Shown: positions 47,767-57,034 of the stretch, piece after piece | Position numbering within the stretch: the first letter of the stretch is position 1 | Layout of the letters: the number at the start of each line of letters is the position of its first letter | NCBI GenBank assembly: GCA_017555105.1 | Contig: JAFZHB010000008.1 | Coordinates: 38,415-102,414, forward strand | Direction: 5' to 3' | From: Alistipes sp. | Lineage (GTDB): Bacteria > Bacteroidota > Bacteroidia > Bacteroidales > Rikenellaceae | Length of the DNA stretch: 64,000 nucleotides | Notes under the pieces: generated by a model | What the model was told of the DNA's origin: nothing | Databases searched by the model: none | Seen by the model: only the letters and a program-made list of their open reading frames with translations | Translations under genes and position numbers: made by a program

Positions 47767-50466
47767 ATGAAGAAGAATATCATCAAACTGTTCTCGCTGG
47801 CGGTGCTGGCACTTGCCGGTTGGAGCTGCGAGACCAATTACTACAACGAGGAGTATCTCGAGGGCTGGGAGAACGGCAACGAGATCACCAATGTACAGGA
47901 GCTCGAGTTGACGCTTGCTGATGGCGACTACTCGACCATTGCGAAGAACTCGACGAACAAGGCTACGGCCGAGGCTGCAGGTGCTGAGGCTGTGACGGCT
48001 TTGGCTGCGATCGGTACGAACAAGTACTTTGCAAACGATGATCAGGCAGCGATGTACATCCCCGCCTTCATCGCCGCCAACTACCCCACGCTCGACAACT
48101 CGTCGGTTGCGTTGGTAACCTACAAGACGGCTCTCGAGGTTCCGGCCGAGATTCAGGCCATGAACGCAGCGAAGAGCTACACGCTTAAGGAGGAGGATTA
48201 CGCTACGATTTGGGCGGGCACCGAGAACGGTGTTCAGGCCGTAACGCCCGCTACGATTGGCAAGCTCGCATCGGTGCTCTCGTCGGAGGGCATGGAGGCA
48301 GGCGACTATCTGGCTGTAACCTACAACTACTCGGCTGAGGAGCCCAAGGCCAAGGAGGAAGAGGAGCAGCCCGAGGGACCTGAGCAGCCCGCTACGACGG
48401 AGTACACCTCGATTCTCGGCTCGGCCGTAAAGGATCAGACTGTTGAGGTGAAGGGTTACATCTCGGCTGTTTCGGCACAGGGTCCGATCGTAACCGATAA
48501 CGGTGGCTCGATCCTCTTCTACGACAAGAACAGCGGTGTTTATCCGGGTCTGAAGGTTGGTGATGAGGTTACTATCGCCGGTACGATCACCTCCTTCAAC
48601 TTCGGCTTCCAGCTCGATGCATCGAAGGGTGCTACGCTGACGGTAACCGGCACGAAGAAGGAGGAGGTTAAGTATCCCGTACCTACGGAGTTGACGGGTG
48701 CTTCGATGGATGAGCTGCTTACCTCGCGCACGGCTGACGAGTACTGCCACTTCGTGAAGGTAAAGGGTACGGCTGCCGTTAGCGGCAACTACATCAACTT
48801 CAATGTGGATGGTGCTGCAACTGCTGTTGGTAGCATCTATGGTGCTACGGATGCTGTTAAGGCTGAGCTGACCGATGGTCGCGAGTGCACGGTTTACGGT
48901 TACTTCACCTCGATTTCGAAGTCGTCTGGTAATCCGAAGTTTGTGAACCTGATTGTAGTTAGCGTAGACGCAGCCCCGGCCATCGATCTGGGCAACGACT
49001 ACACTTCGGTAATCGGCTCGGCCAAGAAGGACGATGCTGTTACGATCAAGGGTTACATCTCGGCTGTTTCGGCTCAGGGTCCGATCGTAACCGACAACGG
49101 TGGTTCGATCCTCTTCTACGACAAGAACAGTGGCGTTTACCCGGGTCTGAAGGTGGGTGATGAGGTAACCATCGCCGGTACGATCACCTCCTACAACTTT
49201 GGTTTCCAGCTCGACGCATCGAAGGGTGCTACGCTGACGGTAACCGGCACGAAGAAGGAGGAGGTTAAGTATCCCGTACCTACGGAGTTGACGGGTGCTT
49301 CGATGGATGAGCTGCTCACCTCGCGTACGGCTGACGAGTACTGCCACTTCGTGAAGGTATCGGGTACGGCTGCTGTAAGTGGCAACTACATCAACTTCAA
49401 TGTTCCGGGCGCCAATACTGCTGTTGGTAGCATCTATGGTGCTACGGACGCTGTTAAGGCTGAATTGACCGACGGTCGCGAGTGCACGGTTTATGGCTAC
49501 TTTACCTCGATCTCGAAGTCGAGTGGTAATCCGAAGTTCGTCAATCTCGTTGTAACGAAGGTGGAGACCACGAGCACTACGGCTGCCGCAGCTACGGCTA
49601 CGGTAACGAGCGAGAAGCAGTACGCCTTCTACCAGTGGGATGGCTCGGCATTCAAGGCTGCGAACATCGTGGCTGTACAGCCTTCGGACTACACGGAGAT
49701 GGGTCAGACCTACGGCAACTTCACCGATCCGGCACAGGATAAGTATCTGCCCAAGTTCCTCAATGGCAAGTACCCCTACGCTCAGGAGAAGGATCAGGCC
49801 TATGTAGCCTTCCGCTGCTACTCGGGTGGCGCTACCTCGTGGCGTGTAGACCACTACACCTACGACGGTGCTGCTTGGGTGAAGACGATCTACTTCGCCA
49901 ACAACACCGCTCAGTTCCGCAAGACGGAGGGTGCTTGGGAGGTTGACCGTACGCTGGAGCTCGACTTCACGGGCAACGGCACCGCAACGAAGAACTTCTA
50001 CCAGTACTGCGTAAACTGGGTATACGACAACAAGGATGTACCGATGGGTGCTCCCGCTCGTGACAACGCCGGTGTGATCGTATCGACCGACATCGTAACG
50101 ATTGGTGGCAACAAGCCCTCGGGTGACTACTGGGTATCGAACTACGGTAACAACGAGTTCTACACGGGTGCTTCGGCTTACTACGGCAACATCGACTGGC
50201 GTCCTTCGGCAGTGAAGGGTGGCTTCGTAGCTGCCGGCATGGGCGACCTGTCGGACGCTGAGATCCTGACCAAGTTGCAGGAGAACACGGCCGAGGTATT
50301 TGCTGCCGTACTGCACCATGTATATCCCGAGATGACGCAGAGCGACTACAAGAAGGTTGTCATCAAGGTTTACGCCTATGGCCCGAATGCAAACTACGCC
50401 TACACCTTCAATGTAACGGGCACGGGTGAGTTTGCTTACGAGGAGGGTTCGTTCACGGCGATCTAA
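47767..50466 (+). CDS. Surface lipoprotein with two tandem OB-fold-like modules
   Basis: This 899-residue protein has a signal peptide ending at Cys21 (LALAGWSC). A helical N-terminal part follows (about 22-200) and a Glu/Pro-rich linker (EEEEQPEGPEQPATT). Two 199-residue modules start at residues 212 and 411. Each has the core GYISAVSAQGPIVTDNGGSI, LKVGDEVTIAGTI and TVYGYFTSISKSSGNPKFV, a pattern of OB-fold/YhcR-like domains in Bacteroidetes. The C-terminal about 280 residues form a separate domain (GATSWRVDHYTYDGAAWVKT and similar). It probably captures or processes the receptor's ligand at the cell surface. Ligand binding by the OB modules, even nucleic acid, is only a possibility. Confidence 0.85.
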   Translation: MKKNIIKLFSLAVLALAGWSCETNYYNEEYLEGWENGNEITNVQELELTLADGDYSTIAKNSTNKATAEAAGAEAVTALAAIGTNKYFANDDQAAMYIPAFIAANYPTLDNSSVALVTYKTALEVPAEIQAMNAAKSYTLKEEDYATIWAGTENGVQAVTPATIGKLASVLSSEGMEAGDYLAVTYNYSAEEPKAKEEEEQPEGPEQPATTEYTSILGSAVKDQTVEVKGYISAVSAQGPIVTDNGGSILFYDKNSGVYPGLKVGDEVTIAGTITSFNFGFQLDASKGATLTVTGTKKEEVKYPVPTELTGASMDELLTSRTADEYCHFVKVKGTAAVSGNYINFNVDGAATAVGSIYGATDAVKAELTDGRECTVYGYFTSISKSSGNPKFVNLIVVSVDAAPAIDLGNDYTSVIGSAKKDDAVTIKGYISAVSAQGPIVTDNGGSILFYDKNSGVYPGLKVGDEVTIAGTITSYNFGFQLDASKGATLTVTGTKKEEVKYPVPTELTGASMDELLTSRTADEYCHFVKVSGTAAVSGNYINFNVPGANTAVGSIYGATDAVKAELTDGRECTVYGYFTSISKSSGNPKFVNLVVTKVETTSTTAAAATATVTSEKQYAFYQWDGSAFKAANIVAVQPSDYTEMGQTYGNFTDPAQDKYLPKFLNGKYPYAQEKDQAYVAFRCYSGGATSWRVDHYTYDGAAWVKTIYFANNTAQFRKTEGAWEVDRTLELDFTGNGTATKNFYQYCVNWVYDNKDVPMGAPARDNAGVIVSTDIVTIGGNKPSGDYWVSNYGNNEFYTGASAYYGNIDWRPSAVKGGFVAAGMGDLSDAEILTKLQENTAEVFAAVLHHVYPEMTQSDYKKVVIKVYAYGPNANYAYTFNVTGTGEFAYEEGSFTAI
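48400..49560 (+). repeat. Tandem duplication encoding two OB-fold-like modules (597-base period)
   Basis: Copy 1 (from 48400) and copy 2 (from 48997) are offset by exactly 597 bases (199 codons). About 100 bases (48619-48719 and 49216-49316) read identical, while the flanking parts differ mainly at silent third positions. Confidence 0.9.
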
Positions 50467-50490
50467 TCGCTCAAACAATCCGAAAAATTG

Positions 50491-50522
50491 GTCGGTGGCC
50501 CACTTGGGTCACCGACTTTTTT
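50491..50522 (+). terminator. Terminator after the OB-fold lipoprotein, next to the HAD promoter
   Basis: The stem GTCGGTG / CACCGAC with an inner GCCC/GGGT pairing is followed by TTTTTTT, which runs directly into the next promoter at 50526. Confidence 0.8.
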
Positions 50523-50525
50523 TGT

Positions 50526-50533
50526 TATCTTTG
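50526..50533 (+). promoter_or_regulatory. Promoter -7 element (TATCTTTG) for the HAD phosphatase
   Basis: Exact match, 6 bases before the chosen start, giving a nearly leaderless message. Confidence 0.6.
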
Positions 50534-50538
50534 TCCTT

Positions 50539-51135
50539 ATGAAACCGTACAAGAACATAGTCTTTGATCTGGGTGGCGTCGTCTTTATGCGCGATCCGAA
50601 GAAGTGCTCCGAGGAGTTTATCGACTTTTTTAGCTTCGTGCGAGGTGAGGTAATGCCCCACTTCTGGAACGAATACGACCGTGGTACGCTCTCGAAGGAG
50701 GAGACGATCGGCCACCTGGTGCAGCGCAGCGGCTTCGACCGCGCCAAGTGCTCGGCGCTGGTCGACGAGGCGATCGCCAAGCAGGAGGCCGTGAAGCCTA
50801 CCGAGCAGCTGATCGAGGCGCTCAAAGCGGGCGGTTACCGACTCTATGTGCTCTCGAACATGTCGCGCGAGTTCATCGACTTCCTGCGCGCCGTGCCCGT
50901 CTATCGCCACTTTGAGGGCGAAGTCGTTTCGTGCGAAGAGGGCGTTTGCAAGCCCGAGCAGGAGATCTACCAACTTCTCCTGAAGCGTTATGGGCTGAAC
51001 CCCGCCGAAACGCTCTTTATCGACGATCGCCACGAGAACCTGGAGGGTGCGGCACGCGAGGGCATTGCGGGCTTTCTCTTCAACCGCAACAATCCCACCC
51101 AGAGCTGCGATCGTCTGCGCGAGCAACTGCTTTAA
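50539..51135 (+). CDS. HAD-superfamily phosphatase (YihX-like)
   Basis: This 198-residue protein starts MKPYKNIVFDLGGVVFM. Motif I is FDLGGVVF, where Asp10 is the nucleophile and the usual second Asp is Gly, as in the YihX/HAD-IA subgroup. A helical cap follows, then motif II YVLSNMSREFIDFL, motif III in CKPEQEIYQLLLKRYGL and motif IV FIDDRHENLEGAAREG. It probably dephosphorylates a sugar phosphate or nucleotide. The start at 50539 is set by the promoter and the conserved motif; a longer frame would begin in the terminator. It is convergent with the Nqr operon. Confidence 0.9.
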   Translation: MKPYKNIVFDLGGVVFMRDPKKCSEEFIDFFSFVRGEVMPHFWNEYDRGTLSKEETIGHLVQRSGFDRAKCSALVDEAIAKQEAVKPTEQLIEALKAGGYRLYVLSNMSREFIDFLRAVPVYRHFEGEVVSCEEGVCKPEQEIYQLLLKRYGLNPAETLFIDDRHENLEGAAREGIAGFLFNRNNPTQSCDRLREQLL

Positions 51136-51169
51136 ATCGCCCCAAAAAGCCCCGTACAAGCAACAAAAA

Positions 51170-51199
51170 AAAAGGACAACCCTGGGGTTGTCCTTTTTC
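51170..51199. terminator. Bidirectional terminator between the HAD gene and nqrF
   Basis: A 13-base stem (AAAAGGACAACCC / GGGTTGTCCTTTT) with a 2-base loop has A and T runs on both sides and lies between convergent genes. Confidence 0.92.
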
Positions 51200-51216
51200 A
51201 TTATACTCTGATTCTA

Positions 51217-52479
51217 CTACGAGCCAAAATTATCGTAGAGAATATTCTCCGGCGGAACGCCGAGCGAATCGAGCATGTTCACCACGGCACCGATCATCAT
51301 CGGAGGACCGCACATGAGGTAGATGCAATCCTCGGGCGCCTGGTGGTTCTTCAGGTAGTTCTCATACAGCACATTGTGCACGAAACCTGCCGTGTAAGCC
51401 ACGCCCTTGGCATCCGCCTCCGGATCGGGACGGTCGAGTGCCAGATTCATCTTGAAGTTGGGGAACTCCTCCTGGATCGCGTTGAACTCATCCATATAGG
51501 GAGCCTCCTTCAGGGCACGAGCACCATACCAGAACGATACGGGACGCTTCGTCTTCTCGGTCTTAAAGAGGTGCATCAGGTGGCTGCGCATCGGCGCCAT
51601 ACCTGCACCACCGCCGATGAAGATCAGCTCCTGCGTGTCGGGCAGGTTCTCATCGAGGAAGAACTCACCGTAGGGACCCGAAATGGTCACCTTATCACCC
51701 GGCTTGCGCGAGAAGATGTACGACGAGCAGATACCCGGGTTCACCTTCATAAAGCCGCCATTCACGCGATCGAACGGAGGCGTTGCGATACGGATGTTGA
51801 GCATGATGATGTTGCCCTCTGCGGGGTGGTTGGCCATCGAGTAAGCACGGAAGGTCGGCTCGGGGTTCGTCGTCACGAGGTCCCACATCTTGAAGTGGTC
51901 CCAATCGCCACGGAACTTCTCGTCGATATCCATATCCGAGAACTTGATCTGGTCGTACTGCGGGATGTCGATCTGGATGTAACCACCGCTGCGGAAGTTG
52001 AGCTTCTCGCCCTCAGGCAGCTTCACCACGAACTCCTTGAGGAAGGTCGAAATGTTGCGGTTCGAGATCACCTCACACTCCCACTTCTTCACACCCAGTA
52101 CCGACTCGGGCACACGGATCTTCATATCCTCCTTCACCTTCACCTGGCAACCCAGACGCCAATGCTCCTTGGCCATCTTGCGCGAGATGAAGCCCGTCTC
52201 GGTCGGCAGCAACTCGCCACCACCTTCGAGCACCTGGCACTTGCACATACCGCAAGCACCACCACCGCCACAAGCCGAGGGAAGGAAAATTTTGTTATCA
52301 GCCAGCGTAGCGAGCAGCGTCGAGCCACTCTCCGCCTCGATAACCTTCTCGCCGCCGTTCACATCAATCGTAACGGCACCCGACGAGGTCAGTTTCGCCT
52401 TTGCAAAGAGAAGCAGGCCCACCAAAACGAGGGTCACTACCAGAAAGGCGATGATTGCAACTAAAATTGTCTGTGTCAT
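51217..52479 (-). CDS. nqrF: Na+-translocating NADH:quinone oxidoreductase subunit F
   Basis: This 420-residue protein has an N-terminal membrane helix, a 2Fe-2S ferredoxin domain with ACGGGGACGMCKCQVLEGG, and FAD- and NADH-binding domains (RAYSMANHPAEGNIIMLNIR for FAD; FIGGGAGMAPMRSHLMHLF and LMCGPPMMIGAVVNML for NADH). It takes electrons from NADH and passes them through FAD and the Fe-S cluster to the NqrD/E site. It is the last gene of the nqrABCDEF operon. Confidence 0.97.
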   Translation of the reverse strand: MTQTILVAIIAFLVVTLVLVGLLLFAKAKLTSSGAVTIDVNGGEKVIEAESGSTLLATLADNKIFLPSACGGGGACGMCKCQVLEGGGELLPTETGFISRKMAKEHWRLGCQVKVKEDMKIRVPESVLGVKKWECEVISNRNISTFLKEFVVKLPEGEKLNFRSGGYIQIDIPQYDQIKFSDMDIDEKFRGDWDHFKMWDLVTTNPEPTFRAYSMANHPAEGNIIMLNIRIATPPFDRVNGGFMKVNPGICSSYIFSRKPGDKVTISGPYGEFFLDENLPDTQELIFIGGGAGMAPMRSHLMHLFKTEKTKRPVSFWYGARALKEAPYMDEFNAIQEEFPNFKMNLALDRPDPEADAKGVAYTAGFVHNVLYENYLKNHQAPEDCIYLMCGPPMMIGAVVNMLDSLGVPPENILYDNFGS

Positions 52480-52500
52480 TTCCTATTCTCTTTTTAAAGG

Positions 52501-53109
52501 TTAGAACTGAATACCCGAGAAGATCATGAAGGCAATACCCATCAGACCCGTGATGATGAAGGCAATACCGGGGCCCTTCAACGCTGCGGGGATGTGCGAG
52601 TAGGTCGTCTTCTCGCGAATAGCGGCCATCATCACGATTGCCAGCCACCAGCCCAGACCCGAGCCCAGACCGTAGACGATCGACTGCCCGAGGCTCGTCA
52701 GCTCGCCACCATCAACCTTCTGCTGCATGAAGAGCGAACCACCCATGATGGCGCAGTTCACGGCGATCAGCGGCAGGAAGATACCCAGCTGGTTGTAGAG
52801 CGAGGGCGAGAACTTCTCGACGATCATCTCCACGAGCTGTACGAATGCGGCAATCGTAGCGATGAAGATAATGAAGGTCAGGAAGCTCAAATCAACTCCC
52901 TCGACCAATGCATCGGCCTTCAAAACATAGTTATACAAGAGATAGTTCAGAGGCACGGTCATCACCTGTACGAAGGTAACGGCTGCACCCAGACCGAGGG
53001 CCGTCTTAACGCTCTTCGACACGGCAATGTACGAACACATACCGAAGAAGAAGGCGAAGACCATGTTGTCGATAAAGATCGACTCAATAAAGATATTCAA
53101 TGATTCCAT
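52501..53109 (-). CDS. nqrE: Na+-translocating NADH:quinone oxidoreductase subunit E
   Basis: This 202-residue polytopic protein has six transmembrane helices. It shows [21 protein letters not shown] with the conserved Cys that helps ligand the intramembrane iron centre, and GSLFMQQ with a further conserved segment AVNCAIMGG. Its pair NqrD has the inverted-repeat fold, as in Rnf. It lies between nqrD and nqrF with 11 and 21 base gaps. Confidence 0.97.
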   Translation of the reverse strand: MESLNIFIESIFIDNMVFAFFFGMCSYIAVSKSVKTALGLGAAVTFVQVMTVPLNYLLYNYVLKADALVEGVDLSFLTFIIFIATIAAFVQLVEMIVEKFSPSLYNQLGIFLPLIAVNCAIMGGSLFMQQKVDGGELTSLGQSIVYGLGSGLGWWLAIVMMAAIREKTTYSHIPAALKGPGIAFIITGLMGIAFMIFSGIQF

Positions 53110-53120
53110 ATACTACCCTC

Positions 53121-53750
53121 CTATTTTTCCTGTAAATCCTTATTTTTCGAACGATGTACCCAGATGATGCAACCCACGACGATGAGCGCCATCGGCGGGA
53201 AGAGCATCAGGCCGTTGTTCGAGTAGAAACCGCCCTCGGCGATGTACCAGCTCTCGGGAATCACGCGGAAACCATAGAGCGTACCGGCGCCAAAGAGCTC
53301 GCGGAAGAAGGCTACAACGACCAGGATCAAACCATAACCCAGACCGTTACCGATACCATCGAGGAACGAAGCCCAGGGACCGTTACCCAACGCGAAGGCC
53401 TCGATACGACCCATCACAATACAGTTCGTAATGATCAGACCCACATAGACCGACAGCTGCTTCGACACATCGTAGACGAAGGCCTTCAGCACCTGGTCAA
53501 CCAAGATTACCAGCGAAGCGATCACGACCAGCTGAACGATGATGCGGATACGCGACGGCAGACCGTTGCGCAGAAGCGACATCACCAAGTTTGCAAAGGC
53601 CGTTACCACCGTTACCGAAAGTGCCATTACGATGGCCGGTTTCAGCTGTACCGTTACGGCCAACGCCGAGCAGATACCCAAGATCTGCACGATGACCGGG
53701 TTGTTCGCCGAGAACGGGCCGGTCAGATATTTCAGATTCTTGTTACTCAT
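53121..53750 (-). CDS. nqrD: Na+-translocating NADH:quinone oxidoreductase subunit D
   Basis: This 209-residue polytopic protein has six helices. It shows ANNPVIVQILGICSALAVTVQLKPA with a Cys in the iron-site region, then LIITNCIVMGRIEAFALGN. NqrD and NqrE form the intramembrane part carrying the iron centre. Its start codon lies 8 bases inside the end of nqrC, so translation is coupled. Confidence 0.97.
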   Translation of the reverse strand: MSNKNLKYLTGPFSANNPVIVQILGICSALAVTVQLKPAIVMALSVTVVTAFANLVMSLLRNGLPSRIRIIVQLVVIASLVILVDQVLKAFVYDVSKQLSVYVGLIITNCIVMGRIEAFALGNGPWASFLDGIGNGLGYGLILVVVAFFRELFGAGTLYGFRVIPESWYIAEGGFYSNNGLMLFPPMALIVVGCIIWVHRSKNKDLQEK

Positions 53751-54465
53751 TGTTCTCTACTTTTTTCATTTCACACTCTGCGCAGCAGGCCTCCTCCGTC
53801 GGAGCAGCAGCCTTCAAAAGCGGCAGGTAAGCGCCCAAGCTGTTCTTCAGCATGGCCGTCACACCGTCCGAGGTCTTCGTACCACCCGAGATGGCATCCA
53901 CCTCGTGAGCGAGGTCCTTAGCGCCACCCTTGCGGAGCGTCACCGAGACAAACTCATCACCCTCGAAAAGGGTCTTACCCTTATACATGGCCTGGTGTTT
54001 CGGCGTTGCTACCTCAGCACCCAGACCCGGGGTCTCGCCTGCGTGGTCGAGTACCACACCTGCGATCGTGTTCATATCCTTCTCCAAGGCAACATAACCC
54101 CACATCGGGCCCCACAGACCGGTACCCGCTACGGGAACAACCATGCGGCCATCGGCAGCCTCAAATACGGGGAGCGTCTGCTCAGCAAAAGCCGTCGGCA
54201 GGTCAAACAGCAGGTCGAGAGCCTTGTCCGACGACATCGACTCGATCTTCTGACCCTGGCCGTCTACTACATAAGCCGTAACAAAATCATCGTAGCTCTG
54301 ATCCTCGGCCGAGAGCGACTTCAGAATAGCCTCCTTCTTCTCGTTCAGGATATTGGCATCTTGACGCGATTTCAGCGCCAGAGCAGCCACCGCCAGCAGC
54401 GTAGCCACTACTACGACCATCACCGTCGAATAGATGACAATATAAGTATTACTGTTCTTGTTCAT
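53743..54465 (-). CDS. nqrC: Na+-translocating NADH:quinone oxidoreductase subunit C
   Basis: This 240-residue protein has an N-terminal membrane helix and a periplasmic FMN-binding domain. The covalent flavin site reads EVDAISGGTKTS, a SGGT variant of the usual SGAT; the FMN-accepting Thr is present. It passes electrons from NqrF/D/E to NqrB. The SGGT form may be common in Bacteroidetes NqrC. It overlaps nqrD by 8 bases. An ApbE-type flavin transferase must act on it; none is encoded here. Confidence 0.95.
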   Translation of the reverse strand: MNKNSNTYIVIYSTVMVVVVATLLAVAALALKSRQDANILNEKKEAILKSLSAEDQSYDDFVTAYVVDGQGQKIESMSSDKALDLLFDLPTAFAEQTLPVFEAADGRMVVPVAGTGLWGPMWGYVALEKDMNTIAGVVLDHAGETPGLGAEVATPKHQAMYKGKTLFEGDEFVSVTLRKGGAKDLAHEVDAISGGTKTSDGVTAMLKNSLGAYLPLLKAAAPTEEACCAECEMKKVENNE

Positions 54466-54475
54466 ATCGCTTCAA

Positions 54476-55609
54476 CTATTTAACGGTTTTTACACGATTC
54501 TTACGACGGTTGATATTGGCCTCTACCACGAAGTAGTCCACCAGCGGAGCCAGGGCGTTCATGAAGAGAATAGCCAGCATCATACCCTCCGGATAAGCGG
54601 GGTTCACCACGCGGATCAGCACAGCGATAGCACCCGTCATAAAGCCGACGATGTACTTACCCGTGTTGGTCTGCGACGAGGTAACCGGATCGGTTGCCAT
54701 GAAGACAGCACCGAAGGCGAAACCACCCACGATCAGGTGCCACCAAGCGGGATAGGTCGTTACGCCAAGAGCCTGGAAGAGGTAACCCATAGCCAGACCA
54801 CCGACAAACACCGAGATCATCGTGCGCCACGAAGCTACACCCGTACCCAGCAGTACGACAGCACCCAGCAGGATAGCCAGCGTCGAAGTCTCACCAAACG
54901 AACCCGGAATGAAGCCGAGGAAAGCATCGAGTGCCGACCAGTCGCCCAACGTACCCGTCGTAGCGAGCTTCTCGAGCGCCGTAGCTCCCGTCACGCCATC
55001 CACCTGTGCGCCCATCATCGTCCAGTTCGAGTACCATACCTGCTCACCCGAAATCTGCGGCGTGTAGGCAAAGAAGACGAAAGCACGCGCCAGGAGCGCA
55101 GGGTTAAATACATTCATACCCGTACCACCGAAGACCTCCTTACCGAAGATCACGGCGAAGGCCGTAGCCAGACCGACCATCCAAAGCGGCGTCGAGACGG
55201 GCATCACCATCGGGATCAGCAGACCCGAAACAAGGAAGCCCTCGTTGATCTCGTGGTCGCGAATCTGTGCGAAGTAGAACTCGATGGCCAGACCGACGAT
55301 GTACGAAACCGCCACCATCGGGAGAATACGCACCAAGCCATAGACGAAGGCCATGAGGCCCTCCAAACCTACCTGAGCACCCGTCCAGTAGCAACCGAAC
55401 AGGAAGGCGGGGATCAATGCCACGATCACCATGATCATCGTGCGCTTCATATCGTTGCAGTCGCGGATATGAGCACCCTTCGTGGTGGTCGTGTTAGGAA
55501 CGAACAAGAAGGTCTCAAAACCCTCGAAAGTCGAATGCAGGAAACCGAGTTTGCCTCCCTTCGAGAAGGTCGGTTTCACCTTATCTACCAAGTTTCTCAA
55601 TGCCTTCAT
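54476..55609 (-). CDS. nqrB: Na+-translocating NADH:quinone oxidoreductase subunit B
   Basis: This 377-residue polytopic protein has about ten helices and covalent FMN and riboflavin sites. The motif QVDGVTGATALEKLA matches the NqrB flavinylation site (S/T-GAT, with the modified Thr). It carries the Na+ pathway and the quinone site with NqrA. The N-terminal segment LRNLVDKVKPTFSKGGKLG is typical. Gaps to nqrA and nqrC are 2 and 10 bases. Confidence 0.96.
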   Translation of the reverse strand: MKALRNLVDKVKPTFSKGGKLGFLHSTFEGFETFLFVPNTTTTKGAHIRDCNDMKRTMIMVIVALIPAFLFGCYWTGAQVGLEGLMAFVYGLVRILPMVAVSYIVGLAIEFYFAQIRDHEINEGFLVSGLLIPMVMPVSTPLWMVGLATAFAVIFGKEVFGGTGMNVFNPALLARAFVFFAYTPQISGEQVWYSNWTMMGAQVDGVTGATALEKLATTGTLGDWSALDAFLGFIPGSFGETSTLAILLGAVVLLGTGVASWRTMISVFVGGLAMGYLFQALGVTTYPAWWHLIVGGFAFGAVFMATDPVTSSQTNTGKYIVGFMTGAIAVLIRVVNPAYPEGMMLAILFMNALAPLVDYFVVEANINRRKNRVKTVK

Positions 55610-55611
55610 GG

Positions 55612-56967
55612 TTATGCCTCCTTAATCATTAAGTTAATAGCGTCGCGGAGCACCTGCTGCATCTCGATCTTCGACGGATCGACGAACTCGCAGAGGGCGA
55701 TATCCTCCTCGACAACCTCATAGATACCCAGACTCTCCATCTTATCGATGTCGTTGGCCATGCAGGCCTTCAACAGATAAACCGGATAGATGTCCATCGG
55801 CAGGTACTCCTCATAGAGACCCGACACAACGAAGGGACGCTCACCACCATTGAGGTTCGTATCGAGCTTGTACTGCTTCTTCGGGCAGAGCCACGAGAAG
55901 TAGGCACGCGACACCGAGAACTTCTTGAAGCGCGGCAGCATCCAACCGAAGAGCTCGTACTTGTCGCCCTCGGGGATCACGGTCAGCTGATTTGCATAGA
56001 AGGCCAGGAACTCCTGCTCCGTACGCTTGGCACCAGTCAATACATTACCGGCAATTACGCGTACCGAATCACCCTCCTGCTGCGGCTTGATCTTGCCCGA
56101 GAGGATCGAGTCGATGCGAGCACCGGCTACCACCTGGTAGTACTGCGGCTCGGCGATCTCCGAACCTGCAACAGCGATGGTCTTGCGCATATCGACCTTG
56201 CCCTCGCGTACCAGACGGCCCACGATGGCCAGATCCTGGATGTTGATCGTCCAAACGACCTCGTCCTTGTTTACCGGATCAATGTGGTGGATCTGTACAC
56301 CAACATTGCCTACGGGGTGCTTACCGGCGAAGGTGTGCAGCTCGGCACCCTTCAGCGCGGGCATATTGCCCTCAGCCTTAGCGCGCATCGAGAGGTGCAC
56401 CTTGCCCTCGGTCAGACGACCCAGGAGCTCAATACCGGCCTGGAGGTTCTCCTGCTCCGAAGCCAACACATGGTTGTAGTCGGGAGCCAGCGGAGCCGAA
56501 TCGAATGCCGATACGAAGATTGCCTTCGGCTGATCCGAAGGATTGGCAATGATGCCATAGGGACGCTGCACGAACATCGGCCAGAGACCGGCTTTGAGCA
56601 GCTGCTCGATGATCTCCTCGCGCGAAGCTTTCTTCAAATCGAGCTTCTCGAACTCCTCATATTGCTGCGTTGCCGACGGGGTTACCGTAACCGAGAGCAC
56701 CTTGCGCTTCTCGCCGCGGTTAACGGCCGAAACCGTACCGCTTACGGGCGAAGTAAAGAGGATGCGCTCGTTCGTCTTGCTGAAGAAGAGCGGCGTACCT
56801 GCCTTCACCTCGTCACCCACTTTAACCAGCAGTTTGGGAGTAACACCCTCGAAATCGAGGGGCGAGATACCGTACTCGGCAGCCAACGGAAGCTCCGTCG
56901 TCTGCTTAGCAGCGGCACCTGCGAGGTTGATGTCGAGACCCTTGCGTAAAGTAATGATTTTCGACAT
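55612..56967 (-). CDS. nqrA: Na+-translocating NADH:quinone oxidoreductase subunit A
   Basis: This 451-residue soluble subunit starts MSKIITLRKGLDINLAGAAA. It has a barrel-sandwich N-terminal domain and further NqrA regions (ISPLDFEGVTPKLLVKVGDEV; VVAGARIDSILSGKI). It sits on the membrane with NqrB and helps form the quinone site. It is the first nqr gene; 67 bases upstream on the same strand lies the DUF4491 gene. I see no consensus promoter in the gap, so expression may come from the hemolysin-III promoter. Confidence 0.96.
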   Translation of the reverse strand: MSKIITLRKGLDINLAGAAAKQTTELPLAAEYGISPLDFEGVTPKLLVKVGDEVKAGTPLFFSKTNERILFTSPVSGTVSAVNRGEKRKVLSVTVTPSATQQYEEFEKLDLKKASREEIIEQLLKAGLWPMFVQRPYGIIANPSDQPKAIFVSAFDSAPLAPDYNHVLASEQENLQAGIELLGRLTEGKVHLSMRAKAEGNMPALKGAELHTFAGKHPVGNVGVQIHHIDPVNKDEVVWTINIQDLAIVGRLVREGKVDMRKTIAVAGSEIAEPQYYQVVAGARIDSILSGKIKPQQEGDSVRVIAGNVLTGAKRTEQEFLAFYANQLTVIPEGDKYELFGWMLPRFKKFSVSRAYFSWLCPKKQYKLDTNLNGGERPFVVSGLYEEYLPMDIYPVYLLKACMANDIDKMESLGIYEVVEEDIALCEFVDPSKIEMQQVLRDAINLMIKEA

Positions 56968-57034
56968 GATGGTTAATGTGTTTGATGAATTGATTATTGT
57001 TAGTTGTATTTGTTGTTGCTATCGCAATCGTTTC

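Noticed and set aside
48400-49560. The 597-base tandem repeat as a mobile element or assembly artefact
   Set aside because: The copies lie in one continuous reading frame and differ at many silent positions, so they are real coding modules.
47734-50478. A 914-codon minus-strand frame opposite the OB-fold lipoprotein
   Set aside because: It shows low-complexity basic sequence and mirrors the duplicated modules; it is a shadow of biased codon use.
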